Assembly (NCBI GenBank): GCA_964586175.1
Contig: CAZPGL010000036.1
Location: forward strand, 1-20,048
Source of the DNA: CAZPGL01 sp964586175
Lineage (GTDB): Bacteria; Actinomycetota; Acidimicrobiia; Acidimicrobiales; MedAcidi-G1
Reading direction: 5' to 3'
DNA length: 20,048 bases
In this document: piece after piece, positions 1 to 6,859 of the stretch
How positions within the stretch are numbered: position 1 is the first letter of the stretch
Layout of the letters: each line of letters begins with the position of its first letter
The notes under the pieces: model-generated
Database searches by the model: none
Seen by the model: the letters and a program-made list of their open reading frames with translations, nothing else
What the model was told of the DNA's origin: nothing
Made by a program: the position numbers and the translations under genes

Positions 1-1
1 G

Positions 2-75
2 TGGGCCGTGAGGGATTCGAACCCCCGACCCCCTGCGCGTCATGCAGGTGCTCTAGCCAACTGAGCTAACGGCCC
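2..75 (-). tRNA. tRNA-Val (anticodon GAC)
   Basis: The minus strand folds as a complete cloverleaf. The acceptor stem GGGCCGT pairs with ACGGCCC, the D arm is GCTC/GAGC, and the anticodon stem CCTGC/GCAGG carries the loop ATGACGC, placing GAC at positions 34-36. The T arm has the standard TTCGAAT loop, and the discriminator base is A. It decodes GUC/GUU valine codons. Only the first base of a possible CCA end is inside the window. Confidence 0.95.
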
Positions 76-119
76 CGGAAGGCGAAAGCGTAGCAGTGGC
101 CCCGCAGCGGGCCACCCGG

Positions 120-665
120 TCAGCGCCGCCAGGGAGCCCGATCCAGCAGCGCGGCCGCCATCAACAGCACCCCGCCGACCGTGATCACCGGTAGGCCGGA
201 GCCGATGCTGAATTCGAACCCGTTGGCCGACGCCATCCCCGCCACGTCGCCCATCTCGAGGCCGGCGATCACCACGAGCGCCACACCGGTCACCGACAAC
301 AGCACCTCGACGACCCGGCCCCGGACGCCGGTCCACAACGAGCCGGCCACCCCGGCCGCCACCAGGCCGGCAGCCAGCACCAGCACGGCGTCGGTGCCCC
401 GGTCCCAGCCGATCTCCTCCACCGCAAAGGCACCCTCAGTGACCATCCACGGGAGGAACGTGCCGATGATCGCCGCCACCACACCGACCGACGCAGCCAT
501 GGCGGCCGGCCAGTTGGAGGCCGGGCGTTCCCGAGGAACCGGACCGGCCTCGCTGGGAGCAACCGGCGGCTCGTCTCCGGGCCGCACCGCCTTGATGCCG
601 GCCGGCGGCGTGTGGGGCAGCGGGGGGCCGCTCTCGACCGTTCCCTCGTCCCGGGCGTCAGTCAT
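120..665 (-). CDS. Four-helix integral membrane protein, unknown function
   Basis: This encodes a 181-residue protein that I do not recognise. The first 50 or so residues are hydrophilic and proline/glutamate-rich, so this part is probably cytoplasmic and disordered. Four hydrophobic segments follow at about 54-74, 92-112, 118-138 and 157-174. The first ends in the motif FLPW, and the loop before the second holds several acidic residues. The C-terminus is a short basic tail (RAPWRR). The ATG at 665 is preceded by AGAAGGGTG at usable spacing, which supports this start. It sits alone between tRNA-Val and tRNA-Cys, all on the minus strand. No enzymatic motif is visible. GC-rich third positions show it is genuinely coding rather than a shadow of the overlapping plus-strand frame. 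Confidence 0.8.
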   Translation of the reverse strand: MTDARDEGTVESGPPLPHTPPAGIKAVRPGDEPPVAPSEAGPVPRERPASNWPAAMAASVGVVAAIIGTFLPWMVTEGAFAVEEIGWDRGTDAVLVLAAGLVAAGVAGSLWTGVRGRVVEVLLSVTGVALVVIAGLEMGDVAGMASANGFEFSIGSGLPVITVGGVLLMAAALLDRAPWRR

Positions 666-726
666 GGTGTTTCACCCTTCTGGTCGGCCACCCCGGCCCT
701 CGGTGTCGGGCCGCCGCTGATCCTCG

Positions 727-801
727 AGCACCGGGCGGGATTTGAACCCGCGGCTTTACGGCTTTGCAGGCCGTTCCCTTGGTCCGCTCGGGCACCGGTG
801 C
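727..801 (-). tRNA. tRNA-Cys (anticodon GCA)
   Basis: Read on the minus strand, the acceptor stem GCACCGG pairs with CCGGTGC. The D arm is CCC/GGG, and the anticodon arm ACGGC/GCCGT carries the loop CTGCAAA, giving anticodon GCA. The T arm is GCGGG-TTCAAAT-CCCGC. The discriminator base is U, as expected for cysteine tRNA. No CCA is encoded. Confidence 0.95.
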
Positions 802-835
802 GTGTCCCGCACGAGGCGGGAGCGACGGCCATGGT

Positions 836-909
836 ATCGCCGCCCTACGGGGCGGCGATCAGGAAGACGAGCATCGCCGCGCTACGAGGCGGCGATCAGG
901 AAGCAGCCT
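836..909. repeat. Two tandem imperfect 37-bp hairpin units
   Basis: Two copies of a 37-bp unit lie head to tail (836-872 and 873-909). Each contains an inverted repeat: ATCGCCGCC/GGCGGCGAT around a 6-nt loop (836-859), and ATCGCCGC/GCGGCGAT around an 8-nt loop (873-896). Each is followed by CAGGAAG. A third small palindrome, GATCAGG/CCTGATC (894-913), overlaps the stop codon of the thioesterase gene. On the minus strand these hairpins come straight after that gene, so they may end transcription or protect the mRNA 3' end. No clear U-tract is present. Confidence 0.7.
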
Positions 910-911
910 GA

Positions 912-1370
912 TCAGCCCGCCTTCTCCTCGGCCAGCTTGACCGTGCAGGTGCCCTGGGCCATCGCCACCGCCCGGGCCTCACCGTCGACCACGTTGTCGA
1001 CCCGGATCGTCACCACCGCCGACCGCTTGCTCATCGACACGATCTCGGCCGTGGCCCGACAGACCCCGGTGCGTACCGGAGCCAGGTAGTTGATCTTGAA
1101 CTCGGTGGTGGCCGCCCACGACCGGGGCGGCATGACCGGGTACAGCACCACGCCGAGGCAGTGATCGCACAGGGCGGCCAGGCAGCCGCCGTGCATCACC
1201 CCGATGAACGTGATGTGGTCGTCGGTGACCTCGAACTCGACAACCAGGCGGCCGGCCTCGGCCGCGGTGACCACGGCTCCGAGGAAGCCGTCGATACCAC
1301 CCTCCGGCCGGTGGCCGACCACAGCGTCGATGAAGCCGGAATTGTGCACGGTCAGATCGGGAGCGGTCAC
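912..1370 (-). CDS. Hotdog-fold thioesterase (PaaI-like)
   Basis: This encodes a 152-residue protein with the hotdog thioesterase core: HGGCLAALCD at about residues 60-69, then KINYLAPVRTG and a C-terminal beta sheet ending in QGTCTVKL. In this family a conserved HGG loop positions the acyl-CoA thioester and a downstream acidic residue helps hydrolysis. The reading frame stays open far upstream, but the GTG at 1370 is chosen because it overlaps the stop of the upstream gene (GTGA at 1370-1367), a typical translational coupling. The substrate is probably a CoA thioester, but which one cannot be told. It is likely co-transcribed with the CMD-like gene, and tandem hairpins follow its stop codon. 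Confidence 0.85.
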   Translation of the reverse strand: MTAPDLTVHNSGFIDAVVGHRPEGGIDGFLGAVVTAAEAGRLVVEFEVTDDHITFIGVMHGGCLAALCDHCLGVVLYPVMPPRSWAATTEFKINYLAPVRTGVCRATAEIVSMSKRSAVVTIRVDNVVDGEARAVAMAQGTCTVKLAEEKAG

Positions 1371-1966
1371 GGGGTACCTCCCGGTCCAGGGCGGGCACCA
1401 TCGGGCGGCCACGGCTCGACGCCGTCCTCGAGCGGCACGTCGAGGCTGGGCAACAGCCGGGCGAACATTCCCCAGTTGCCGATGGCTACCACCAGCTCTA
1501 CCAGCTCGGCGGCGTCGAGGTGCTCGGCGCACGCCGCCCAGGTGGCGTCGCTGATGGACCCGTCGGCAAGGGTCTCGTCGGTGGCGGCCAACACCGCCCG
1601 CTCCACCGCCCCGAACGCCTCGTGGCGCTCCCAGTTCCGCACGCCGAGCACGTCGTCGGAGTCGACGCCGAGGCCGAGGGCGACGTGCCAGTGCTGGGTC
1701 CACTCGTACACGGCGCCGTGCACCCAGCCGATGCGCATGATGACCAGCTCGCGCAGACGGGCGTCAAGCACCCCCTTCAATAGCAACTGATGCAGCATGC
1801 CGTTGACGGCCGACGCCGCACCGGGGTTGTGGAGCAGCACCCGGAACACGTTCAGCTCGGCCAGGTAGTCCGGAACCCCGACATCGGCGGCCCGGGACTT
1901 GGCCTCGTCGACGTCGACCAGCGCCAGCCGCTCTCCCCTCGCCCCCGCCGTCCTGGTGTCGCCCAT
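1367..1966 (-). CDS. Carboxymuconolactone decarboxylase-like (AhpD/CMD superfamily) protein
   Basis: This encodes a 199-residue all-helical protein. The CMD core is visible as LRELVIMRIGWVHGAVYEW followed by TQHWHVALGLG, about residues 69-100. Many family members carry a redox CxxC; here it is absent (the region reads WVHGAVYEW), so a peroxiredoxin-reductase role like AhpD is unlikely and a decarboxylase-like or unknown role is more plausible. The ATG at 1966 (protein begins MGDTRTAG) is preferred to a further upstream ATG at 2053, which would run into the divergent dehydrogenase gene. The weak RBS GGAGAGG lies 11 nt upstream. The gene is the first of a pair with the thioesterase and is divergent from the alcohol dehydrogenase across 65 bp. 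Confidence 0.8.
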   Translation of the reverse strand: MGDTRTAGARGERLALVDVDEAKSRAADVGVPDYLAELNVFRVLLHNPGAASAVNGMLHQLLLKGVLDARLRELVIMRIGWVHGAVYEWTQHWHVALGLGVDSDDVLGVRNWERHEAFGAVERAVLAATDETLADGSISDATWAACAEHLDAAELVELVVAIGNWGMFARLLPSLDVPLEDGVEPWPPDGARPGPGGTP

Positions 1967-2003
1967 ATCCGTACCGGCCTCTCCACGCTGTCCGCGTGCG
2001 GCG

Positions 2004-2027
2004 TACGCTACGCACCAGCGAGGAGGA
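2004..2027 (+). promoter_or_regulatory. Putative -10 (TACGCT) and RBS (AGGAGGA) of the dehydrogenase gene
   Basis: TACGCT at 2004-2009 fits the actinobacterial TANNNT -10 pattern. AGGAGGA at 2021-2027 lies 5-7 nt before the ATG at 2032 and decides that start over an in-frame upstream ATG at 1996. No convincing -35 is visible. Confidence 0.45.
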
Positions 2028-2031
2028 GCAC

Positions 2032-3138
2032 ATGATCGGACGCCCGGGGTCATCCACCGCTCTGGTCCTCACTGCGCCCCGCACCCTCGAGGTCCGCGAG
2101 TTGGCGATCCCACACGGCGACATCGACACCGCCCTGCTGCGGGTCGAGGCCTGCGGGCTGTGCGGCACCGACCACGAGATGTTCACGGGACGCCTCCCGG
2201 TGGCCACGCCGCTGGTCCCCGGCCACGAGACGGTCGGGATCATCGAGGACATCGGCGACACGGCGGCCGAACAGTGGGGGGTGGCCGTCGGCGACCGGGT
2301 CGCCGTCGAATGCTTCCAATCCTGTCGGCGCTGCTCGGCCTGCGCGGCCGGGCTGTACCGGCGCTGCGAGCGCAACGGCCTGCGCACCGCCTACGGGCTG
2401 TCGCCGCTGACCACCGAGCCGGCGTTGTCCGGCGGCTGGGCCGACCACCATGTCCTCGGGCCCGACTCCATGCTGTTGTCGGTGCCCGACGGGATCGACG
2501 CCGTCGACGCCACCTTGTTCAACCCGGTCGGAGCGGGCATCCGGTGGGGAGCCGAGCTGCCCGGCACCGGACCGGGCGACGTGGTGGCCGTGCTGGGGCC
2601 GGGGATCCGGGGTCTGGCCGCGGTGGCTGCGGCCCGTGAAGCGGGTGCGGCGTTCGTGATGGTCACCGGCAAGGGCGGCCACGACCATCCCCGCCTCGCC
2701 GCGGCTCGGCGCTTCGGTGCCGACCTGGCCGTCGACATCGACGAGGAGGACCCCACCCGGGCCCTGCGGGCCGCCACCGGAGGGGCCGGGGCCACGGTGG
2801 TCGTCGACGTCACCGCCAACGCCCCCGACGCCCTCGGTCAGGCGGTGCGCATGGCGGCCACCGGGGCCCGCATCGTGCTGGCCGGCACCCGCAACAGCGC
2901 CGAGACCCCAGGATTCGAGCCCGACACCGTCGTCTACAAGGAACTGCATCTCATCGGCGCGCTGGGCGTCGACTACCCCGCCTACCGCCAAGCCCTGGAC
3001 CTCATCGCCACCGACCACTACCCGTTCCGCTCCCTCCCCCGACGGGTCGAATCGTTGGAAGGTGCCGCCGACCTGCTGGCCGCCATGGCCGGCGAGACCG
3101 CCGAACCGCCGCCGGTGCACGCCGTCCTCGTGCCCTGA
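2032..3138 (+). CDS. Zinc-dependent alcohol dehydrogenase (MDR family)
   Basis: This encodes a 368-residue medium-chain dehydrogenase, the usual family length. The catalytic-zinc region shows CGLCGTDHE (Cys44) and GHE (His65, Glu66). The structural-zinc lobe shows four cysteines spaced as C98-x2-C101-x2-C104-x7-C112. The nucleotide-binding Rossmann fold starts at about 184 with VVAVLGPGIRGLAA, where GPGIRG stands for the usual GxGxxG. The expected reaction is NAD(P)-dependent oxidation of an alcohol or polyol in the cytoplasm; the substrate is unknown. The ATG at 2032 has a strong RBS, so the start is secure. It is divergent from the CMD/thioesterase pair and is followed by a small inverted repeat. 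Confidence 0.9.
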   Translation: MIGRPGSSTALVLTAPRTLEVRELAIPHGDIDTALLRVEACGLCGTDHEMFTGRLPVATPLVPGHETVGIIEDIGDTAAEQWGVAVGDRVAVECFQSCRRCSACAAGLYRRCERNGLRTAYGLSPLTTEPALSGGWADHHVLGPDSMLLSVPDGIDAVDATLFNPVGAGIRWGAELPGTGPGDVVAVLGPGIRGLAAVAAAREAGAAFVMVTGKGGHDHPRLAAARRFGADLAVDIDEEDPTRALRAATGGAGATVVVDVTANAPDALGQAVRMAATGARIVLAGTRNSAETPGFEPDTVVYKELHLIGALGVDYPAYRQALDLIATDHYPFRSLPRRVESLEGAADLLAAMAGETAEPPPVHAVLVP

Positions 3139-3139
3139 C

Positions 3140-3159
3140 TCCCCCAAGTGACAGGGGGA
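3140..3159 (+). terminator. Possible weak terminator hairpin
   Basis: TCCCCC (3140-3145) can pair with GGGGGA (3154-3159) around an 8-nt loop directly after the dehydrogenase stop codon. There is no T-run behind it, so it may be a Rho-independent-like pause or only chance. Confidence 0.3.
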
Positions 3160-3196
3160 CAAGTGCTCGGTGGGGCACTCGGCGCGGTCGCCGACC

Positions 3197-3209
3197 TACC
3201 ATCACCGCC
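3197..3209 (+). promoter_or_regulatory. Leaderless promoter -10 (TACCAT) of the Ddn-like gene
   Basis: TACCAT at 3197-3202 is followed by exactly seven bases and then the ATG at 3210, and no Shine-Dalgarno sequence is present. This is the typical actinobacterial layout for a transcript that begins at the start codon. Confidence 0.55.
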
Positions 3210-3635
3210 ATGAACGACTACGAACCGAGCCCGGTCGACTGGGTGGCCGACCACGTCGCCCGCTACGAGGCGACCGATGGCGCCGAAGGGGCCGAGTTCA
3301 ACGGCGCCCCGTGCGTCATCGTCACCACCACGGGCCGCAAGTCGGGCCTGACCCGCAAAACCCCGCTCATCCGGGTCCACGACGGCGACAACTACCTGCT
3401 GGTGGCGTCGATGGGGGGCGCCCGGAAGAACCCGGTGTGGTTCCTCAACCTGCAAGCCAACCCCGAGTTCACGCTCCGGGACCGCGGCGAGGTGCACCAG
3501 CTCGTGGCCCGGGTCGCCGACGCCGATGAGAAGGCGTCCCGCTGGCCGGCCGCCCTGGCCGCCTGGCCCGACTACGCCGACTACCAGGCCCGAACCGATC
3601 GGGACATCCCGCTGATCGTATGCGAGCCGCGTTGA
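3210..3635 (+). CDS. F420-type (Ddn family) nitroreductase/quinone reductase
   Basis: This encodes a 141-residue protein of the deazaflavin-dependent nitroreductase family. Diagnostic stretches are TTTGRKSGLTRKTPL (about residues 48-62), YLLVASMGG, and NPVWFLNLQANP (about 82-93). These form the split beta-barrel that binds reduced F420 in Mycobacterium Ddn. Family members reduce quinones or nitro compounds and often sit at the membrane face. The length is typical. The ATG at 3210 has no RBS but has a TANNNT element exactly 7 nt upstream, so leaderless translation is likely. It is probably a single-gene unit. The presence of the family suggests the organism makes F420, although no biosynthesis genes lie in this window. 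Confidence 0.85.
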   Translation: MNDYEPSPVDWVADHVARYEATDGAEGAEFNGAPCVIVTTTGRKSGLTRKTPLIRVHDGDNYLLVASMGGARKNPVWFLNLQANPEFTLRDRGEVHQLVARVADADEKASRWPAALAAWPDYADYQARTDRDIPLIVCEPR

Positions 3636-3688
3636 ACGGCCGTCCCGGCTAGGTTCGTCGCTGACCTCTCAACGAAAGGGCGACATCC

Positions 3689-4237
3689 ATGGGCGACTTC
3701 GACCCCGGCTCCTACAGTCCCCATCCCATCGAAGGCATGTCCACCGCTCCGGTGGACCCGGCGACCGACAATGTCTCAGCCACGTTCGGACAGCGTTTCG
3801 GTGCCGCTTTCCTCGACGGCCTGTTCGTCGGCGTTCTACCGGGCGTCATCCTGTTCATCATCGGGGCCGCCCTGCCCAAGGAACCGGCCATCTGCGAGAA
3901 ACTCAACGGTGACCTCTACTACTGCGAGACCCCCACAGGGGGGTCCTGGGCCGTACTCCTCCTGCTGTGGCTGACCGTCTTCGCCGTGACCGTCTTCTGG
4001 TACTACGGCACCCTCGAGGGTCGGCAGGGGGCCACTCCGGGCAAGCGGATCGTCGGCATCCGGGTCGTCGACCGGGACGGCGGCGGTCCGATCGGGTTGG
4101 GTCGGGGCGTCGGCCGTTACTTCATGCGCATCGTGTCCGGCATGTTCCTGTTCATCGGCTACCTCTGGATGCTCTGGGACGACAACGACGAGACCTGGCA
4201 CGACAAGGCGGCGCGCAGCCGGGTCGTCAAGGCGTAG
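3689..4237 (+). CDS. RDD family membrane protein
   Basis: This encodes a 182-residue membrane protein. The RDD signature is clear: QRFGAAFLDG (Arg36, Asp43) before the first helix, GATPGKRIVGIRVVD in the middle loop, and WHDKAARSRVV at the end. Hydrophobic helices lie at about 45-62, 88-105 and 146-163. The first 30 residues are soluble and proline-rich. A loop between helices one and two holds two cysteines (CEK and YYCE), possibly a disulfide if outside the cell. RDD proteins have been linked to ion or small-molecule transport, but the function here is unknown. The RBS GAAAGGG lies 8 nt before the ATG, and TAGGTT at 3651-3656 may be its -10. It ends 10 bp from the convergent CoA-binding gene. 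Confidence 0.85.
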   Translation: MGDFDPGSYSPHPIEGMSTAPVDPATDNVSATFGQRFGAAFLDGLFVGVLPGVILFIIGAALPKEPAICEKLNGDLYYCETPTGGSWAVLLLLWLTVFAVTVFWYYGTLEGRQGATPGKRIVGIRVVDRDGGGPIGLGRGVGRYFMRIVSGMFLFIGYLWMLWDDNDETWHDKAARSRVVKA

Positions 4238-4247
4238 GCGCTGGTCC

Positions 4248-4763
4248 TCAGGATGACGGGCGGCGCCGGGAGTCGATGACGCCGGTGTCGAAACCGGCAA
4301 GGTGCAGGCCGCCGGCGAACCGGGCGTGCTCGACTTTCAAGCACCGGTCCATGACGAGGTTCATGCCGGCATCGAGCACGATGGCGGCCGCTTCGGGGCT
4401 CCACAGCCCGAACTGTGTCCAGAACGCCCGGGCGCCCACCTGCACGGCCTCGGCGGCCACCTCGGGCACATCGTCGAGGCGCCGGAACACGTCGACCAGG
4501 TCGGGCACGACGGGCAGGTCGGCCAGGCTGGGTACGCACGGCCGGCCGAGGATCTCATCGGTGGTCGGGTTGACGAAATACACCTCGTAGTCGGCCGACG
4601 AGCTCACCAGGTAGGTGGCCACGAAGTTGGACGGCCGGGCCGGGTTGGGCGACACCCCCACCATGGCCACGGTACGGGTGGCCCGCAGGATGGCCAGCCG
4701 TTCGGCGGCACTGGGTGGTTCCCACCCGGGGATCGGGGTGTTGTCCGCCGCGGCGCCGCTCAT
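4248..4763 (-). CDS. CoA-binding protein (YccU-like, Rossmann fold)
   Basis: This encodes a 171-residue single-domain CoA-binding protein. After a short leader, TVAMVGVSPNPARPSNFVATYL (about 31-52) forms the first beta strand and nucleotide loop. VYFVNPTTDEILGRPCVPSL and VDVFRRLDDVP follow, and near the C-terminus lies VMDRCLKVEH, a family hallmark. Members of this family bind CoA or an acyl-CoA, but their role is poorly defined. The ATG at 4763 overlaps the stop of the O-acetylhomoserine sulfhydrylase gene (ATGA), so the two are almost certainly translated from one mRNA. This pairing suggests a link to sulfur or methionine metabolism, which is inference. Confidence 0.85.
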   Translation of the reverse strand: MSGAAADNTPIPGWEPPSAAERLAILRATRTVAMVGVSPNPARPSNFVATYLVSSSADYEVYFVNPTTDEILGRPCVPSLADLPVVPDLVDVFRRLDDVPEVAAEAVQVGARAFWTQFGLWSPEAAAIVLDAGMNLVMDRCLKVEHARFAGGLHLAGFDTGVIDSRRRPSS

Positions 4764-6046
4764 GTCTGCACCCCGGTCAGGGCCTGGTCGAGGTCCCACA
4801 GGATGTCGTCGAGGTCCTCGAGCCCGACGGACAGGCGCACCATGTCGGGGGTGACCCCGCCGGCGGCGAGGTCGTCGTCGGAGAGCTGCTGGTGGGTGGT
4901 CGACGCCGGGTGGATGACCAGGGTGCGGGCGTCGCCCACGTTGGCCAGGTGGCTGACCATGGTGAGACCTTCGATGAACGCCGCCCCCGCCTCGCGGCCA
5001 CCGCCGACCCCGAACGTGAAGATGGCCCCCGGCCCGTCCGGCAGGTAGCGGTTCGCCAGATCGTGGTACGGCGAGTCGGGCAGGCCGGCGTACGCCACCC
5101 AACCGACCGCCGGGTGACTGTCGAGGAACTCGGCCACCTTCTGCGCGTTGGCGACGTGTTCGGTCATGCGTTGAGGCAGCGTTTCGAGCCCCTGGAGCAA
5201 CAGGAAGGCGTTGAACGGCGACAGCGACGCGCCGGTGTCCCGCAACTGTTCGGCCCGCAGCTTGGTGCAGAAGGCGAACTCGCCGAAGTTCTCCCAGAAC
5301 CGCAGCCCGTTGTACCCCGGGTTGGGTTCGGTCATCTGGGCGAAACGGCCGCTCCCCCAGTCGAAGCGGCCCGATTCGACGACCACGCCGCCGATGGACG
5401 TGCCGTGGCCGCCGATGAACTTGGTCGCCGAGTGCAGGACGATGTCGGCGCCGTGCTCCATGGGCCGGCACAGGTACGGGGTGGCGAACGTCGAGTCGAC
5501 GACGAGCGGCAGGTCGTGGGCCGCGGCCACGTCGGCCAGGGCGGCCAGGTCGGCGACCGCCCCCGACGGGTTGCCGATGACCTCGGTGTAGAGGAACCGG
5601 GTGCGGTCGTCGATGCGGGCCGCGAACGCAGCCGGGTCGTCGCCGTCGACGAACCGGGCGTCGATGCCGAAGCGGCCGAGGGTGACGTCGAACAGGGTGT
5701 GGGTGCCGCCGTACAGGGACGACGAGGCCACGAAGTTGTCGCCCGACTCGGCCAGGGCCGCTGCGGTGAGGAACTCGGCGGCCTGCCCGCTGGCCGTGGC
5801 CACCGCACCGATGCCGCCTTCGAGGCTTGCCATGCGCTCCTCGAACGCCGCGGTGGTCGGGTTGGAGATGCGGCTGTAGATGGTGCCGTACTTCTGGAGG
5901 GCGAACAGGTCGGCGGCGTCGGCGGTGTCCTCGAACACGAACGACGTGGACTGGTAGATGGGCACGGCCCGGGCGCCAGTGGTCGGGTCGGGTCCGCCGC
6001 CGGCGTGCAGGGCCCGGGTGCGGAACCCCCACTTACGGTCACTCAT
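4760..6046 (-). CDS. metY: O-acetylhomoserine aminocarboxypropyltransferase (sulfhydrylase)
   Basis: This encodes a 428-residue PLP enzyme of the Cys/Met metabolism family with the length expected of MetY. The start region FRTRALHAG and VPIYQSTSFVF, then YGTIYSRISNPTTAAFEERMASLEGG, are typical. LPLVVDSTFATPYLCRP holds the PLP-ring Asp (about 184), and LHSATKFIGGHG holds the Schiff-base lysine (about 209). A long C-terminal domain ends with VRLSVGLEDLDDILWDLDQAL. It would make homocysteine from O-acetylhomoserine and sulfide in the cytoplasm. A cystathionine-synthase-type activity is the main alternative. The ATG at 6046 is chosen because it matches the family N-terminus and has TACACT six bases upstream (leaderless). 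The CoA-binding gene is coupled behind it. Confidence 0.92.
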   Translation of the reverse strand: MSDRKWGFRTRALHAGGGPDPTTGARAVPIYQSTSFVFEDTADAADLFALQKYGTIYSRISNPTTAAFEERMASLEGGIGAVATASGQAAEFLTAAALAESGDNFVASSSLYGGTHTLFDVTLGRFGIDARFVDGDDPAAFAARIDDRTRFLYTEVIGNPSGAVADLAALADVAAAHDLPLVVDSTFATPYLCRPMEHGADIVLHSATKFIGGHGTSIGGVVVESGRFDWGSGRFAQMTEPNPGYNGLRFWENFGEFAFCTKLRAEQLRDTGASLSPFNAFLLLQGLETLPQRMTEHVANAQKVAEFLDSHPAVGWVAYAGLPDSPYHDLANRYLPDGPGAIFTFGVGGGREAGAAFIEGLTMVSHLANVGDARTLVIHPASTTHQQLSDDDLAAGGVTPDMVRLSVGLEDLDDILWDLDQALTGVQT

Positions 6047-6058
6047 GGCCGCAGTGTA
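6047..6058 (-). promoter_or_regulatory. Leaderless promoter -10 (TACACT) of metY
   Basis: On the minus strand TACACT (6058-6053) is followed by six bases and then the ATG at 6046. No Shine-Dalgarno sequence is present, as in the other leaderless genes of this window. Confidence 0.5.
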
Positions 6059-6355
6059 GGAAACAGCCCTCCGGCTCAGGTCACCAGGGCGAGGCGCACC
6101 AGGTGGATGACCGCCCGGGCCATGCGGTACGCGTCGGAAGCCTCCTCGGGAGCGAAGCCGGTCAGCAGCACGAAGACGCCGAGTTGGTCGTCGAGACGGG
6201 AGTGGTCGTGGCCGTGATGGCCGGCACCGCGGAGGTGGCCGGGGCAGCCGGGTCAGGGCCGGCGCTGGCGCACGCCGCGCACAGGCAACGGCCGGCCCCA
6301 CGCCCGCGGTCCGCACGGCCTCGGGCTTCCACAGGCCCCGCCACGTTGCCGGTCG
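6059..6355 (-). other. Intergenic stretch with a possible gene remnant
   Basis: Between metY and the upstream thioesterase there is no convincing gene. On the minus strand a frame open from about 6252 to the stop at 6076 reads in part LDDQLGVFVLLTGFAPEEA then ARAVIHLVRLAL, which looks like a genuine C-terminal helical segment. It has no usable start codon before its last quarter. It could be the remnant of a decayed gene. No RNA gene or strong terminator was seen. Confidence 0.35.
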
Positions 6356-6781
6356 TCAGGCCGGGGCACCCAGCACGGCGAACGACCCTGAGCAGGAGGC
6401 GACGGGCCGGTCGTCGCCGTCGACGTGGACCCGCCCTTCGAGGTGCATGACGCGTCGGCCGGCCTTCAACACCTCGACCCGGGCGACGAGGCGCCCGGCG
6501 GTCACCGGGCGCAGGAACCGCACCGACACCTCGATCGAGGCGCAGAAGTTGCCGTCGTCGAGCAGCGACATGGTGGCCCGGCCCATGGCCGTGTCGACGA
6601 GGGTGAACACCACGCCGCCGTGGACGGCGTCGTTGGGGTTCAGGTGCCGCTCGTCGATGTCCAGCCAGGCGGTGGCCACCCCCGGTTCGGACGTCTCGTC
6701 GATGTCCATGCCGAGGTGGTCGCGCAGCGGGAATTGCCCGTCATCGATGTGGACCATGACGCCCACGATGCCACGCCCCAT
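6356..6781 (-). CDS. PaaI-type hotdog thioesterase
   Basis: This encodes a 141-residue hotdog protein. The PaaI motif is complete: LNPNDAVHGGVVFTLVDTAMG (about 46-66), with the Asn and HGG oxyanion loop and the Asp of the following helix. SVRFLRPVTAGRLVARVEV and a C-terminal strand ending in SGSFAV complete the fold. It would hydrolyse a cytosolic acyl-CoA, often an aromatic or stalled intermediate. The ATG at 6781 has GGGCGGA upstream; an ATG at 6757 (MVHIDDGQ) is an alternative. It lies downstream of the SDR and LLM genes on the same strand with a gap of 78 bp, so it may belong to that IclR-linked catabolic unit. Confidence 0.85.
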   Translation of the reverse strand: MGRGIVGVMVHIDDGQFPLRDHLGMDIDETSEPGVATAWLDIDERHLNPNDAVHGGVVFTLVDTAMGRATMSLLDDGNFCASIEVSVRFLRPVTAGRLVARVEVLKAGRRVMHLEGRVHVDGDDRPVASCSGSFAVLGAPA

Positions 6782-6859
6782 TCAGTCCGCCCGCAGCGGG
6801 TCGCCGTCAGCAGGTACCGAGCGGGCAGCTCACGGGCCAGGCGGGTCAGCCGGGTCGGC

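Noticed and set aside
612..911. Plus-strand open frame containing GFEPAA-type text
   Set aside because: This is the well-known artefact of translating across a tRNA T arm (here tRNA-Cys) and the hairpin repeats.
4248..6217. Long open frames of 500-600 codons on both strands over metY
   Set aside because: They are Arg/Gly/Pro/Val-rich shadows of the GC-rich metY and CoA-binding genes and lack any domain pattern.
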